NCBI GenBank assembly: GCA_963732905.1
Contig: CAVTBM010000001.1
Coordinates: 310,001 to 374,000 of the forward strand
DNA from: DASQZK01 sp963732905
Lineage (GTDB): Bacteria; Bacteroidota; Bacteroidia; Bacteroidales; GCA-2748055
DNA length: 64,000 nt
Reading direction: 5' to 3'
Below, piece by piece: positions 9,219 to 17,495 of the stretch. How positions within the stretch are numbered: the first letter of the stretch is position 1; each line of letters starts with the position of its first letter. Position numbers and translations under genes: made by a program. The notes under the pieces were generated by a model. It was not told the origin of the DNA. It made no database searches and saw nothing but the letters and a program-made list of their open reading frames with translations.

Positions 9219-9779
9219 TTGAAACTGTTCATCAAAAATATGGTTTGCATTCGCTGTCAGATGGTTGTGAAATCCGAACTGGAGAAGCTTGGAATTAAAT
9301 ATGTTAATGTAAAAATCGGAGAAGCAGATGTAGTTGGATATATCGAGCCGGAACTAATACAGGAATTAGATGTCAATTTAAAAAAAGCGGGATTGCTTTT
9401 AATGGATGATAAAAAAAGTATCCTGGTTGAGAAAATTAAAAGCTCTATTATAGAATTAGTGCACTATACAGAAGACCAAATCAAAGTGAACCTTTCGGAT
9501 TACCTAAGTGAAAAACTCAATTATGATTACACCTATCTGGCCAATCTTTTTTCAGAAGTTAAAGGGATTACAATTGAAAAATTTTATCTGGCTCATAAAA
9601 TTGAAAAAGTAAAAGAACTCATTGTTTATGATGAGCTTAATCTTTCGGAAATAGCTTATAAGATGCACTACAGCAGCCTTGCCCATTTGTCCAACCAGTT
9701 TAAAAAATATACTGGTTTAACTCCTTCCCATTTTAAAAAACTCAAAATGAAGAGGCGCGACACACTTGAAGATGTGTGA
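9219..9779 (+). CDS. AraC-family regulator with N-terminal HMA-like region
   Basis: This 186-residue protein carries a CxxC (MVCIRCQMVV, residues 9-18) in a heavy-metal-associated-like beta-alpha-beta segment of about 65 residues. A C-terminal AraC/XylS DNA-binding domain follows (NYDYTYLANLFSEVKGITIEKF and LSEIAYKMHYSSLAHLSNQFKKYTG). The TTG at 9219 is preferred over the ATG at 9240, because the residues KLFIKN complete the first HMA strand ahead of the CxxC. It could be a metal- or redox-responsive regulator, but no metal transporter lies next to it. The sequence is AT-richer than the preceding genes. Confidence 0.82.
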   Translation: MKLFIKNMVCIRCQMVVKSELEKLGIKYVNVKIGEADVVGYIEPELIQELDVNLKKAGLLLMDDKKSILVEKIKSSIIELVHYTEDQIKVNLSDYLSEKLNYDYTYLANLFSEVKGITIEKFYLAHKIEKVKELIVYDELNLSEIAYKMHYSSLAHLSNQFKKYTGLTPSHFKKLKMKRRDTLEDV

Positions 9780-9858
9780 ATTATGTAAATATGATCTTCA
9801 ATTGTATAACACTTTTTGAAAACGGTAAATTACCTTTATCATACTTTATTTTAAAGTT

Positions 9859-10209
9859 ATGATATCCAGGGAAATGGAAAAATCAACCGTACATGTCCTG
9901 ACTGAGATTATTGAATATGTACCAGGTTCAGTGGTGAGTAGAATCATAATCCGTAAAACTACCGGAAACATAAGTGTTGTGGCAATGGATGAAGGTGAAA
10001 CACTCGCAGAGAAAATTTCACCTTTTGATACGTTTCTGCAGATTATTGAGGGTAAGGCTGTAATTATCATTGATGAAGAATCAAGTTTACTCCGTACCGG
10101 GCAGTCGATCATAATACCAGCTCATACTTCGAATAGTGTTAAAGCTAATGAACGTTTCAAAATGATTTCGACAGTTATTAAAAGTGGATATGAAGGAAAT
10201 ACATTATAA
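9859..10209 (+). CDS. Small cupin-fold protein lacking the usual metal-binding His
   Basis: This 116-residue protein has the two cupin motifs: GETLAEKISPFDTFLQIIEGKAVI (residues ~47-70) and LRTGQSIIIPAHTSNSVKA. In typical members the first reads AEHxSPFD and the second ends PxNxPH; here Lys and Asn replace the key His positions, so a standard metal site seems absent. It lies 79 bases after the HMA/AraC gene and could share its transcript. The function is unknown; a ligand-binding or purely structural role is possible. Confidence 0.75.
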   Translation: MISREMEKSTVHVLTEIIEYVPGSVVSRIIIRKTTGNISVVAMDEGETLAEKISPFDTFLQIIEGKAVIIIDEESSLLRTGQSIIIPAHTSNSVKANERFKMISTVIKSGYEGNTL

Positions 10210-10408
10210 TTCTACTTTAAAAGATTGGCTTTATGAATGATGTTTCAGTTTGTTTACTGCAGCCCTAAAGGGAGCAATCGGAGAAATCAACCAGGTCCCT
10301 TCAGGGATTAAAGGTAAAAGCGGGTTTGTTTTCCGGATCTGTTAAGGTAAAAATATAATATATCGCAAGGAACTGTAGGAATAGAAAATAACCTTAAAAA
10401 TTAAAAAT

Positions 10409-10543
10409 ATGTCAAAAGAGAAAGAAGGAAAAGAAAAAAGCGGGAAGAAATCACCACTTAAAAATCTGAAAGAGAAAAGAGCTGCGAAAGCTGCCAAACA
10501 TGCGGAAAGAAATAATGAAAATAAAATAAAGATTGGTATATAA
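10409..10543 (+). CDS. Lys-rich 44-residue peptide
   Basis: ATG at 10409 opens a 44-codon frame (MSKEKEGKEKSGKKSPLKNL...) that ends in TAA at 10541-10543. It is extremely rich in Lys, Glu and Ala, like small basic helical proteins found in many Bacteroidota. Only a short A-rich leader precedes it. An IS relic begins directly after its stop, so the last residues (KIKIGI) could be altered by the insertion. Confidence 0.5.
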   Translation: MSKEKEGKEKSGKKSPLKNLKEKRAAKAAKHAERNNENKIKIGI

Positions 10544-10800
10544 GGTTGTGTAAAGAATTTTGTGTGAAGACTTTAGCTGCGTCGCGGCAGGAAAGCTCTT
10601 GTTTTATAAAATTTTAAAGATCTTTAGACCAGATTGTAAACGATAAATTTTGCCGGATGACGCAGGATTATGAAAGACAAGGATGAGAATAAGATAATTG
10701 TGAGATTCCTCCGTAAGCACTTGGCAAGATCAAATCTCAATCTGAACCGGATGATTTCTTCTGTGGTATTTATAGAAAGGCTTATAAGGGCAGGACTTAA
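10544..10800 (+). pseudogene. Decayed 5' end of an IS256-family element
   Basis: The bases TTGTGTAAAGAATTTTGTGT at about 10547 match the left end of the intact element at 23944 (GGTGTAAAGAATTTTGTGT). The leader shares AGCTGCGTC and the CTTTAGACC/TTTTAGACC stretch. The start of the transposase is still readable: ATGAAAGACAAGGATGAGAA (10670), then AAGATCAAATCTCAATCTGA and CCGGATGATTTCTTC. Frame is lost by indels and similarity fades near 10800, before the convergent YunG-like gene. Transposase catalytic residues are missing, so it is inactive. Confidence 0.75.
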
Positions 10801-10834
10801 TAAGATCATAATTGTGATTTGACAATTACAATCT

Positions 10835-11224
10835 TCAGTCTTGAGGGCTTTGCCTGGAGGTATCCGAACGAACTGCATATTCAAATGCGCCGATAAACCG
10901 CACTAAAAAAGTTGAATAGTCTTCCTGAGCAAAATAATGCTGAATCTCGTCAGGTGAGGAAGGGAGATCTTCGAAGTGGTTATCCTGAGAAGACTTATCC
11001 ATTTCTGATATTGTAAAATCGATAAGCTCACCATCAATTCGGTTATAAAAATGCCAGCTTTTATTTTTACGTGTCTTTAATATTTCCCCCCCAAATATAT
11101 CATACATTAACTGTGAGATTAAACTACTCTGGCCAATTGCCGGGTTGACAAACTTCCGTCCCGAACTTTTATCTAACCCCCAGGCATGTTGAAGCGCCTC
11201 CTGCACATAAATTTTAGCAACCAT
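10835..11224 (-). CDS. YunG-like protein
   Basis: This 129-residue cytoplasmic protein resembles YunG: LQHAWGLDKSS near the start, then PAIGQSSLISQLMYDIFGGEIL, then WHFYNRIDGELIDFT. YunG proteins are of unknown function; the conserved G-Q-(C/S) and H-x-N pattern suggests a papain-like fold. Here the usual Cys after GQ is Ser (GQSSL), which would remove a thiol nucleophile if that idea is right. It converges on the IS relic. Confidence 0.7.
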   Translation of the reverse strand: MVAKIYVQEALQHAWGLDKSSGRKFVNPAIGQSSLISQLMYDIFGGEILKTRKNKSWHFYNRIDGELIDFTISEMDKSSQDNHFEDLPSSPDEIQHYFAQEDYSTFLVRFIGAFEYAVRSDTSRQSPQD

Positions 11225-11352
11225 AATTTTAATTATTAAGTTTGGGACTTATCCTGTCAAAAACTTATCCTTTACTAACCCCCTGGCTTCCGCAACACAC
11301 TCATCTTTTTTAAATTTCTGAAATATAACATCAGAGTGAGTTTATTTTTTTA

Positions 11353-11395
11353 GACACTTCCGGCCGATGTATTCACTAAGAATCACAGAAGTGTC
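11353..11395. repeat. 8-bp inverted repeat beyond the CsbD-like gene
   Basis: GACACTTC (11353-11360) is mirrored by GAAGTGTC (11388-11395) with a 27-base loop. A T run lies on the wrong side to act as a terminator for the minus-strand CsbD-like gene, so its role is unclear. Confidence 0.3.
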
Positions 11396-11398
11396 CGT

Positions 11399-11581
11399 TT
11401 ATAGTTTTGCAATAATGAAAACAAGCTCCTCTTTTGTTATTCCAATCTTATACCCCAGCATCTCCACCATTTCTTTTTCTTTACCAGCATTAAAACTCAA
11501 ATCATTATCGGAAATTTTCGGATACAGTTTTTTGAGTTTATCTTTTTTCCCGTTCCAGTATCCTATTGAATTTAAATCCAT
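11399..11581 (-). CDS. CsbD-like general stress protein
   Basis: This 60-residue protein has the CsbD layout: a G-x-W-N-x-K-x-K-L-K-x-x-x-P/F motif near the start (GYWNGKKDKLKKLYP), then ISDNDLSFNAGKEKEMVEMLG, then a G-x-T-KEEL end. CsbD-type proteins accumulate in general stress; their biochemical role is unknown. The match is to the Bacteroidota branch (ITKEELVFII). Confidence 0.7.
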   Translation of the reverse strand: MDLNSIGYWNGKKDKLKKLYPKISDNDLSFNAGKEKEMVEMLGYKIGITKEELVFIIAKL

Positions 11582-11924
11582 ACTTGACAGATTTTTAGGT
11601 TAACGAAATTTAAATTTTATTCAATCTAAATGTACTTAAACCCCTTTTAAGAAATTTACACTATTCTTTTATTAATTTATATTATTCACACTTATTGAGA
11701 ACTGTTAGTGTTTCTTTAAGAGATAACAGGAGAGTAAGATACAGGCGACAATATGCTATCTCAGTCATGGCCTGGCGGTAAATATTTTTTCAGGATTTCC
11801 TCAATCTGAATTAAATTTTTAAGTGCTTTGCTTTCAAATCAGAAAGATATGCCCTTAATATCTGAGCTTAATGCCACCTCCCTGCCTGTTTTAAAAGTTT
11901 CTTAAATTTTGCTTCAAATTAAAA

Positions 11925-11976
11925 AACATAAAAAAAGTGCACTCCATCGATTCCTTCGAATCTCCAGAGTACACTT
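11925..11976 (-). terminator. Probable original terminator of the tRNA-Pro transcript
   Basis: On the minus strand AAGTGTACTC pairs with GAGTGCACTT (one mismatch), with a second inner stem GATTC/GAATC, followed by a T run (plus-strand A run 11925-11934). It lies 39 bases left of the leftmost att copy (12015). If the two elements are removed it falls just downstream of tRNA-Pro. Confidence 0.6.
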
Positions 11977-12014
11977 AAGAGTACACTCAAAAAAATTAAG
12001 TCTTCTAAAACTCA

Positions 12015-12033
12015 GTCGGGGTGAGAAGACTCG
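12015..12033. other. att1: left junction of element 1 (19-bp copy of tRNA-Pro 3' end)
   Basis: GTCGGGGTGAGAAGACTCG is identical to 23288-23306, which is the 3' end of tRNA-Pro plus one base. The match stops at CTCC versus AACT. It marks the chromosome/element 1 boundary. Confidence 0.85.
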
Positions 12034-12145
12034 CTCCAAACCAAATGAATATCAGCGCAAAAGTCCATATAAGCTGCTATTAATACCATTTAATCGAGGT
12101 TTCAGACAATTTGAAAAACTGATTAAAAATGCGTATTAAATATCA

Positions 12146-12164
12146 GATTACTTTATATTTACAT
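12146..12164 (+). repeat. Element 1 left arm-type repeat
   Basis: GATTACTTTATATTTACAT recurs with one mismatch at 17395-17413 at the other end of the element. The position just inside att and ahead of the integrase promoter fits an integrase arm-binding site. Confidence 0.45.
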
Positions 12165-12193
12165 ATAAGTTCATATATCGTTCATATTTTTAC

Positions 12194-12201
12194 TATCTTT
12201 G
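12194..12201 (+). promoter_or_regulatory. -7 box of the element 1 integrase promoter
   Basis: TATCTTTG (within TTTTTACTATCTTTGCA) is a strong match to the Bacteroidota TAnnTTTG box, 24 bases before the ATG at 12225. A near-identical TTTTTACTATTTTTGC precedes the serine recombinase gene of the same element. Confidence 0.65.
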
Positions 12202-12224
12202 CAAATTGGTACTAACTATTTCGC

Positions 12225-13562
12225 ATGAAAACATTTAAAACATCAAAGTTGCGTGTCTATGACAACAACGGTCACAGATACATTTATATTTACTACAAAG
12301 AAGATAACCATACGTTGAAGATTAATACAAAGTTTGAGTATGTGAAGAATAAAATGACCGCAGACAATCTCTACAATGCAAAAATGAAAGAGCACCAGAA
12401 GCTGAACAGTCATATTCAGGAAATGCAATGGAATGTCGACACATACATTAATCTTGTCAGTGGTCATAGACCAGTAAATCAACAAGAGTGTATGCGCTAT
12501 GTAAAAGAAAACAAGTACCATGCATCCAAAGTTCCTGTTGAAACAGTAAGTAAGATTACAGCATTGACTGAATATTATGACCAGTTCTTCGAATCCAAAA
12601 AAACGAATCCGTTTTTAAAAACAATTTCACTGAAGAATTACCAGTCATTTAAAAATTTCATGTCTGATTTTCAGAAATATAAGGGACGTAAATATTTTCT
12701 GTTCGATGTCGATGAGGAACTAATCAAGCAGATGATTACTTTTAGTCAGGTTGATTTGCGTGAGAAGGAAGGTTATGTAAGTAAGGGGCATCTGCAACAG
12801 AACACGCTTAAAAAAAGACTTGACGTATTTAAGGAATTCATAATTTGGCTTGGAGACAAGGATATCGCAACATTTAATACGCATAAACTTTTCCCTAAGA
12901 TTGAGAAAACGAGTAAAGAGGTTGTCTACGTTACAACCGAAGAAATAGAGAAACTCATTGAAACAAGGGATAAAATAGAGGGTGATTATAATAAACTCGC
13001 TTTCGATTCTTTCATATTTAACTGTGAATGCGGATTACGTTATGAAGACTTGAGTAATTTGTCAAAGGCAGATTTTACAAGTATTCCACAAGGTTATATC
13101 CTCTCGAAAGAATTACATAAGGGTAATGAAAGATTTGCAGCCGAGAGCCAGATACCTATTGTTAATCCATTATTGACTGAGATTATAGAGAAATATAATT
13201 TTCACTTTGATTTGAAGAGGAATTCATATTATAATCGCACCCTACGTAACCTCTTTAAGAAGCATGAATTATTTACTGAACCGATTACGGTTAAGAAAAA
13301 ATACATCAAGGGAAAAGTTGAAAAAACTAACGTGCTGAGGAATGATGTAATAACTTGCCATAGTTGTAGAAGGTCAATGATAACAAATGCTTTTAAGGAC
13401 GGTCAGAATATAGCACAAGTTATGCAGATGAGCGGACATAAAAACCTGAAGACATTACAGAAGTACTCCAATTTTGCCAATAATGAACTGTTGACGTTGA
13501 CAATGGAACAGAAATTGAACAGGCTTAACCAAAAGAAGGATGATAGCACAGTAAAATCATGA
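12225..13562 (+). CDS. int: Tyrosine recombinase (integrase) of element 1
   Basis: This 445-residue site-specific recombinase cuts and joins DNA through a phosphotyrosine link. It has an N-terminal arm-binding-like beta region, a SAM-like core-binding domain (about residues 110-210) and a catalytic domain. Catalytic residues visible are R272 (CGLRYEDL), H379 and R382 (CHSCRRS), H405 (MSGHKNL) and the nucleophile Y414 (LQKYSNF). It lies 191 bases inside the left att copy and reads into the element. It most likely integrates element 1 at tRNA-Pro(GGG). Confidence 0.92.
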   Translation: MKTFKTSKLRVYDNNGHRYIYIYYKEDNHTLKINTKFEYVKNKMTADNLYNAKMKEHQKLNSHIQEMQWNVDTYINLVSGHRPVNQQECMRYVKENKYHASKVPVETVSKITALTEYYDQFFESKKTNPFLKTISLKNYQSFKNFMSDFQKYKGRKYFLFDVDEELIKQMITFSQVDLREKEGYVSKGHLQQNTLKKRLDVFKEFIIWLGDKDIATFNTHKLFPKIEKTSKEVVYVTTEEIEKLIETRDKIEGDYNKLAFDSFIFNCECGLRYEDLSNLSKADFTSIPQGYILSKELHKGNERFAAESQIPIVNPLLTEIIEKYNFHFDLKRNSYYNRTLRNLFKKHELFTEPITVKKKYIKGKVEKTNVLRNDVITCHSCRRSMITNAFKDGQNIAQVMQMSGHKNLKTLQKYSNFANNELLTLTMEQKLNRLNQKKDDSTVKS

Positions 13563-13646
13563 GTAAATATTTATTTATAATGAAAATGAGTATAATATCT
13601 CAAATCTGACTACCTTTAATCAACAGATAAGCGAATTAGCAGCTAT

Positions 13647-14381
13647 ATGATGAAGAATTCATTAATCTTACTATTATCTACACTTTTGACAAGTGGTCTG
13701 TATGCTCAGACAAGGATTTATTCAAATTCCTATGACAATCATAAACAGGGCGTTTATGAACTAAAAAGTTTGATTCCAGCAGAAAAACCATTAATAATTC
13801 AACCACAGACAGAATTTAATGATAGCTTAAATGTTGGTTTTATCTATGTGGATAAAAATGTCATTGCACTATTTGACCGAATTAACGATAAAGGAGACCG
13901 AAAACCAGTCGGGGTTTTAACAAAGACTTCCATTGTAAAAGTTGATACCATTTATTACAACGAAATCTACGTAGATACGACAAAGGGATGGTTCGTGACT
14001 TTTAATGTATGGTATGCGGTGAAAATAAATGGAACAAAATACTATACGGACTATCAAATCCACGACCGCATTATTTATAAAGCTGACTTATCAAAGTTTA
14101 GACAAAAATTTCTTTTGATTGCTCAGTCAACGGGTTATGATTTTTCCTTTGCCGTTGGTTATCCGAATAACTTTTTTATTTCCATTCTAAACCAAAAAAA
14201 CGAAATAGTGTATTCCAGCAAAATCTTGGACTTTGATTATGGTGACGAATTTTGGAGCAAGGAATTTTTATCAACAAGAGTGGAATCCAGAGGTTTTGTG
14301 TTTACCATAAAAGGTATGGAAAATGGTGCTAAAAAGGATTATTCAGCGGAATGGACAGGAAAAGAGTTAATAAAAAAATAA
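13647..14381 (+). CDS. Secreted protein of unknown function (element 1 cargo)
   Basis: This 244-residue protein has a clear signal peptide (MMKNSLILLLSTLLTSGLYA, cut before QT). The mature part is rich in Tyr, Asp and beta-strand-like segments, with no motif I recognise. The next gene, also secreted, starts ~30 bases later, and the two are probably co-transcribed after the integrase. They are the only apparent cargo of element 1. I cannot tell whether they help the host or the element. Confidence 0.75.
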   Translation: MMKNSLILLLSTLLTSGLYAQTRIYSNSYDNHKQGVYELKSLIPAEKPLIIQPQTEFNDSLNVGFIYVDKNVIALFDRINDKGDRKPVGVLTKTSIVKVDTIYYNEIYVDTTKGWFVTFNVWYAVKINGTKYYTDYQIHDRIIYKADLSKFRQKFLLIAQSTGYDFSFAVGYPNNFFISILNQKNEIVYSSKILDFDYGDEFWSKEFLSTRVESRGFVFTIKGMENGAKKDYSAEWTGKELIKK

Positions 14382-14412
14382 ATCAACCTATAAAAATGAT
14401 TGTGTGTGCATT

Positions 14413-15057
14413 ATGAAGATTGGATTGACAATATTATTTTTGACATTAATGGTTACAACTGCTGTTGGACAAGATAAGATATTATCGACTGACAGTGATA
14501 CAGTTTTTTGGTTTAGTTACTATAAAACCGTTAGAGAAAAAATCGGGTTAGAAGCGACTGATAAAATTGACAGCAAATTTTATTTTAGGTTTTGGGACGG
14601 TAGTAAAGTAATCGAATTAAGACAAGGAGACGCTAAAATTGAAGGAACAGTGACGTTCCTTCTTCAACAATATAAGAGCAATAAAGAGGGACGGCTCTAC
14701 TTCAAGAAGACTATATTGACTGACAAAACAGCGAAATCCATTTATGAATTATTGAACAAACATAAAATTATTGAGCTCCCTACAGATAAACAAATAAAGG
14801 GTTGGGATGATGGACTGGATGGAATAATTTATATAACAGAGTATACTGACCAAGAGAGTTACTCCTTTAAAAACTACTGGACACCAACTCATTATCAAGA
14901 TAAATTAACTGAGGCAAAAGAGTTGGTTGACTTTATAAACCAATTAAATGAAATTCAGGAATTGGTGATAATAAGAAAAAAATTTATGGAACGACAACCG
15001 TTTTCGAGTTGGTACAACTTTATAGGTAGTGCGACTATTGTTTCTAAAGTATATTAA
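14413..15057 (+). CDS. Second secreted protein of unknown function (element 1 cargo)
   Basis: This protein of about 214 residues has a signal peptide (MKIGLTILFLTLMVTTAVG, cut before QD). The mature part has a KTILTDKTAKSIYELL stretch and a W-D-D-G-L-D-G-I-I-Y-I-T-E-Y block, reminiscent of small periplasmic proteins of Bacteroidota, but I do not recognise the family. The ATG at 14413 is preferred over a weak upstream start three codons earlier, because it places Lys at the head of the signal peptide. It probably forms an operon with the preceding secreted gene. Confidence 0.72.
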   Translation: MKIGLTILFLTLMVTTAVGQDKILSTDSDTVFWFSYYKTVREKIGLEATDKIDSKFYFRFWDGSKVIELRQGDAKIEGTVTFLLQQYKSNKEGRLYFKKTILTDKTAKSIYELLNKHKIIELPTDKQIKGWDDGLDGIIYITEYTDQESYSFKNYWTPTHYQDKLTEAKELVDFINQLNEIQELVIIRKKFMERQPFSSWYNFIGSATIVSKVY

Positions 15058-15140
15058 CTATATCCTCAGCCTTTCTTTTTTAATCAAATCAGTACTTTTT
15101 CTTTAACCAGTATAAATTAATAAAGGGGAAAAGAATAAAT

Positions 15141-15233
15141 TTAGTGTAACATATTAAACTATGTAACATTTTTACTATTTTTGCGTATAAAATGGTAGTT
15201 TATAAAGTTAAGAAGTGTTACAGTTTACACTAA
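15141..15233. promoter_or_regulatory. Serine recombinase promoter flanked by inverted repeats
   Basis: TTAGTGTAA (15141) and TTACACTAA (15225-15233) are exact inverted copies, with inner related copies TGTAACAT (15162) and TGTTACA (15216). Between them lies the -7 box TATTTTTG (15176-15183). The arrangement suits autoregulation or a resolvase crossover site. Confidence 0.5.
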
Positions 15234-15252
15234 TGTTTTAAATGGTACAGTT

Positions 15253-15870
15253 ATGAAAGCGGTTATCTACTCACGAGTTTCAAAGATTTCACAATCAACA
15301 CAAAGACAGGTAAACGACCTGTATACTGTAAATGGTTTTCAGGTCGTCAAGGTTTTTACCGAATCAATATCAGGCTTTACAAAGAGTGCTGAGGAAAGAC
15401 CCGAACTTCAGAAAGCTATTAATTATGCAAAGGAAAATAATGTTGAGGCTCTGATGGTGCATGAAATGAGTAGGTTAGGAAGGAGAACCACAGAAGTATT
15501 ATCGTTGCTCGATGAATTAAAATCATGTGGCATAAAAGTCTACATCAAGTCGATTGACATGTTAATCAATGGCGAGGGTACTGCCGAACCTCTTAATAAA
15601 TTCTTGGTTACAATAATGACTGATATTGCTCGGATGGAATCTGAGCAGATGAGTTATCGAATAAAAAGCGGACTGGAAGAAAGAAGAAGAAACGGTTATT
15701 CAATCGGTAGACAATATGGGTCTCACGAATCCACAGAAACTTTCCTGTCCAAACATGCAAGAGTAATTACCTACCTCAACAAAGGCGAGTCAATTCGCTG
15801 GATTGCAACAAAACTAAGGATTAGTCCTACAACCGTCAGCAAGGTCAAGCAAATAGCATCAGCTAATTAA
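15253..15870 (+). CDS. Serine recombinase (resolvase/invertase type)
   Basis: This 205-residue recombinase uses Ser10 (YSRVS) as nucleophile. Catalytic arginines are visible in the SRLGRR segment. The E-helix region (MTDIARMESEQMSYRIKSGL) is followed by a C-terminal helix-turn-helix (GESIRWIATKLRISPTTVSKVK). The length matches small resolvases and invertases, not the large integrases. With a tyrosine integrase already in the element, it more likely resolves multimers or flips a segment. Its 3' end overlaps the convergent RHH gene by 4 bases. Confidence 0.9.
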   Translation: MKAVIYSRVSKISQSTQRQVNDLYTVNGFQVVKVFTESISGFTKSAEERPELQKAINYAKENNVEALMVHEMSRLGRRTTEVLSLLDELKSCGIKVYIKSIDMLINGEGTAEPLNKFLVTIMTDIARMESEQMSYRIKSGLEERRRNGYSIGRQYGSHESTETFLSKHARVITYLNKGESIRWIATKLRISPTTVSKVKQIASAN

Positions 15871-16043
15871 ATCTCGTATTTGTCAAGATAAAGAATTAAA
15901 CCTCTTCGAATCATTTCTGATATAGTTACTCCTGTTCGCTTTTTAATGTTGTTTAAGCGTTTGATGTAAGATTCTGATACACGTATATTGATACGTTTGG
16001 TTTTCATCGAGACCAATTCAAACAATATTTCTTCTTTTACCAT
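15867..16043 (-). CDS. Ribbon-helix-helix DNA-binding protein
   Basis: This 58-residue protein (MVKEEILFELVSMKTKRINIRVSESYI...) has the RHH pattern: strand KRINIRVS, helix YIKRLNNIKKRTG, turn VTIS, helix EMIRRGLILYLDKY. Its ATG lies inside the end of the Rep-like gene (ATGGTAA: the stop codon of Rep is within the second codon), so the pair is translationally coupled. It is likely a copy-number or transcription repressor for the Rep gene, or a mobilisation accessory protein. Confidence 0.75.
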   Translation of the reverse strand: MVKEEILFELVSMKTKRINIRVSESYIKRLNNIKKRTGVTISEMIRRGLILYLDKYEI

Positions 16044-17023
16044 TTTGTTTTTTCTTTTACTTCTTTTATTATAATTATTTTTTCGTTTTCCTGTTGCTTC
16101 ATTAACTCAGATAACAATATGCGATAGGGTCTCAGAATTTTAGATTTCTGAATATCGCTTCCCATTTCACGGTGCAGTTCGTATATTTTGTCCAAGTCAT
16201 TGTTATACAGTTTCAACGTATTTAATTTATCGAATCGTTTATATGATATTTTTCCACACGTCTCGTGTATTAAAATTTCATCGTCATATATCTTATCCAG
16301 TACCACTTCATTTACATTTATTTTACTCGTCAGCATTTCATACAGGTTATATCCCTTTTTTAAGCCGAAACATGCCCTTATTTTCGATTTCGAAGCATAC
16401 TTGGACTCTATCCTCATCACATTCCTGAAGTATGTTCTCATTTCGTTTAATTGACCTTCAGACAACTCTTGAAGGAAGACTACGTTCTCATTTTTACGAG
16501 AAGAGAACAATTCGTTATACTTGTTATAAATACAGAGATATTCATTTGACTCACGTGTTATAACATTCTTTTTTAACGTAAATGATGTTGAGGCGTTATT
16601 GTGTTTATATATTTTGGGTGAAGGTCGATATCGGTCTTGAAACTTTGATGTTTTATATAGTGCCTCAACGGTAGCTGGAATATTATCAATATTAATATCT
16701 GATACAACTTCACAATAAATTGGTAATGAACGATAAAATTTCATTGGGTTGATTTGTATAACGTTATTAAGTCGCTTGTACACATCTTTAATATTTAATA
16801 TGTTTATTTTGTTTACATAATCTTCACCGAGTATTTTGGAAGAAATATCTATATGTAGCTTATTCTGGATATGGTCAATCCTGACTCTTAACCCGATTGA
16901 TGAATAATCTTCAGATATTATAATTTTCATGGATGGATTCATTTTTTTTGAAAACAATTCACTCCTAACAACAACTTCATTCAAGTCGGTTACAATTTTT
17001 ATTCTGTCAAATCTGTTAAACAC
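16037..17023 (-). CDS. Probable rolling-circle-type replication initiator
   Basis: This 328-residue protein resembles the phage/plasmid replication proteins of the gene II/X (Phage_CRI) group. The central YLCIYNKYNELF, the later MRIESKYASKSKIRACFG and the spacing between them match that group, where Tyr residues cleave one DNA strand. No obvious HUH motif is readable, so the call rests on these segments. It faces the RHH gene it is coupled to, and its promoter lies in the non-coding right end of element 1, next to a G-rich patch that could be an origin. Confidence 0.6.
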   Translation of the reverse strand: MFNRFDRIKIVTDLNEVVVRSELFSKKMNPSMKIIISEDYSSIGLRVRIDHIQNKLHIDISSKILGEDYVNKINILNIKDVYKRLNNVIQINPMKFYRSLPIYCEVVSDINIDNIPATVEALYKTSKFQDRYRPSPKIYKHNNASTSFTLKKNVITRESNEYLCIYNKYNELFSSRKNENVVFLQELSEGQLNEMRTYFRNVMRIESKYASKSKIRACFGLKKGYNLYEMLTSKINVNEVVLDKIYDDEILIHETCGKISYKRFDKLNTLKLYNNDLDKIYELHREMGSDIQKSKILRPYRILLSELMKQQENEKIIIIKEVKEKTKW

Positions 17024-17394
17024 TTCATCATAGTCTTGCCATAAATGTTATTTTTAACACTCCCTCACATAGCCAAAAAAAGCTGGTTTTTGTGTATAAT
17101 TATTTTCATAATATAGGAGTGCGTACATTTGTACTCACCCGTGACTATAAATACGGACATCTACTCTGAAAAAAATGGGAGAGCTAAGAAAAATCTTCAT
17201 GTATGACCCACGTACATTATGCATAAGCCTCATCTTTAAGCATATAAGATTCGGATACAATGCTGATTTATTTTTTGTTTGGGGTAGCAGGGGGTATATG
17301 GGTAGAGGTAGGGGGTAGTTACAGTACCGATAAACACGTATTAATTACCTGCCAAATAGTACTTACAAGTATGATTTGTGATATCCGAATATAC

Positions 17395-17413
17395 GATTAC
17401 TTTATATCTACAT
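17395..17413 (+). repeat. Element 1 right arm-type repeat
   Basis: GATTACTTTATATCTACAT differs from the left-end copy (12146-12164) at one base. The same orientation at both ends fits integrase arm sites. Confidence 0.45.
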
Positions 17414-17495
17414 GTTAATATAGCAGTGAAATAGCTACTCTGTCGTATGAATTTGATATTTAATATATTATAATGGATTCGTGGAATGGCAAACC

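Noticed and set aside
11353..11395. Terminator for the CsbD-like gene
   Set aside because: The hairpin is followed by A, not T, on the gene's strand, and the loop is long.
12015..12033. Truncated second tRNA gene
   Set aside because: Only the last 19 bases of tRNA-Pro are present with no cloverleaf upstream; an att copy explains it fully.
11909..12139. A 76-codon frame with many Lys and Arg codons
   Set aside because: It crosses the terminator hairpin at 11925-11976 and the att copy at 12015, so it spans an insertion boundary and is chance.
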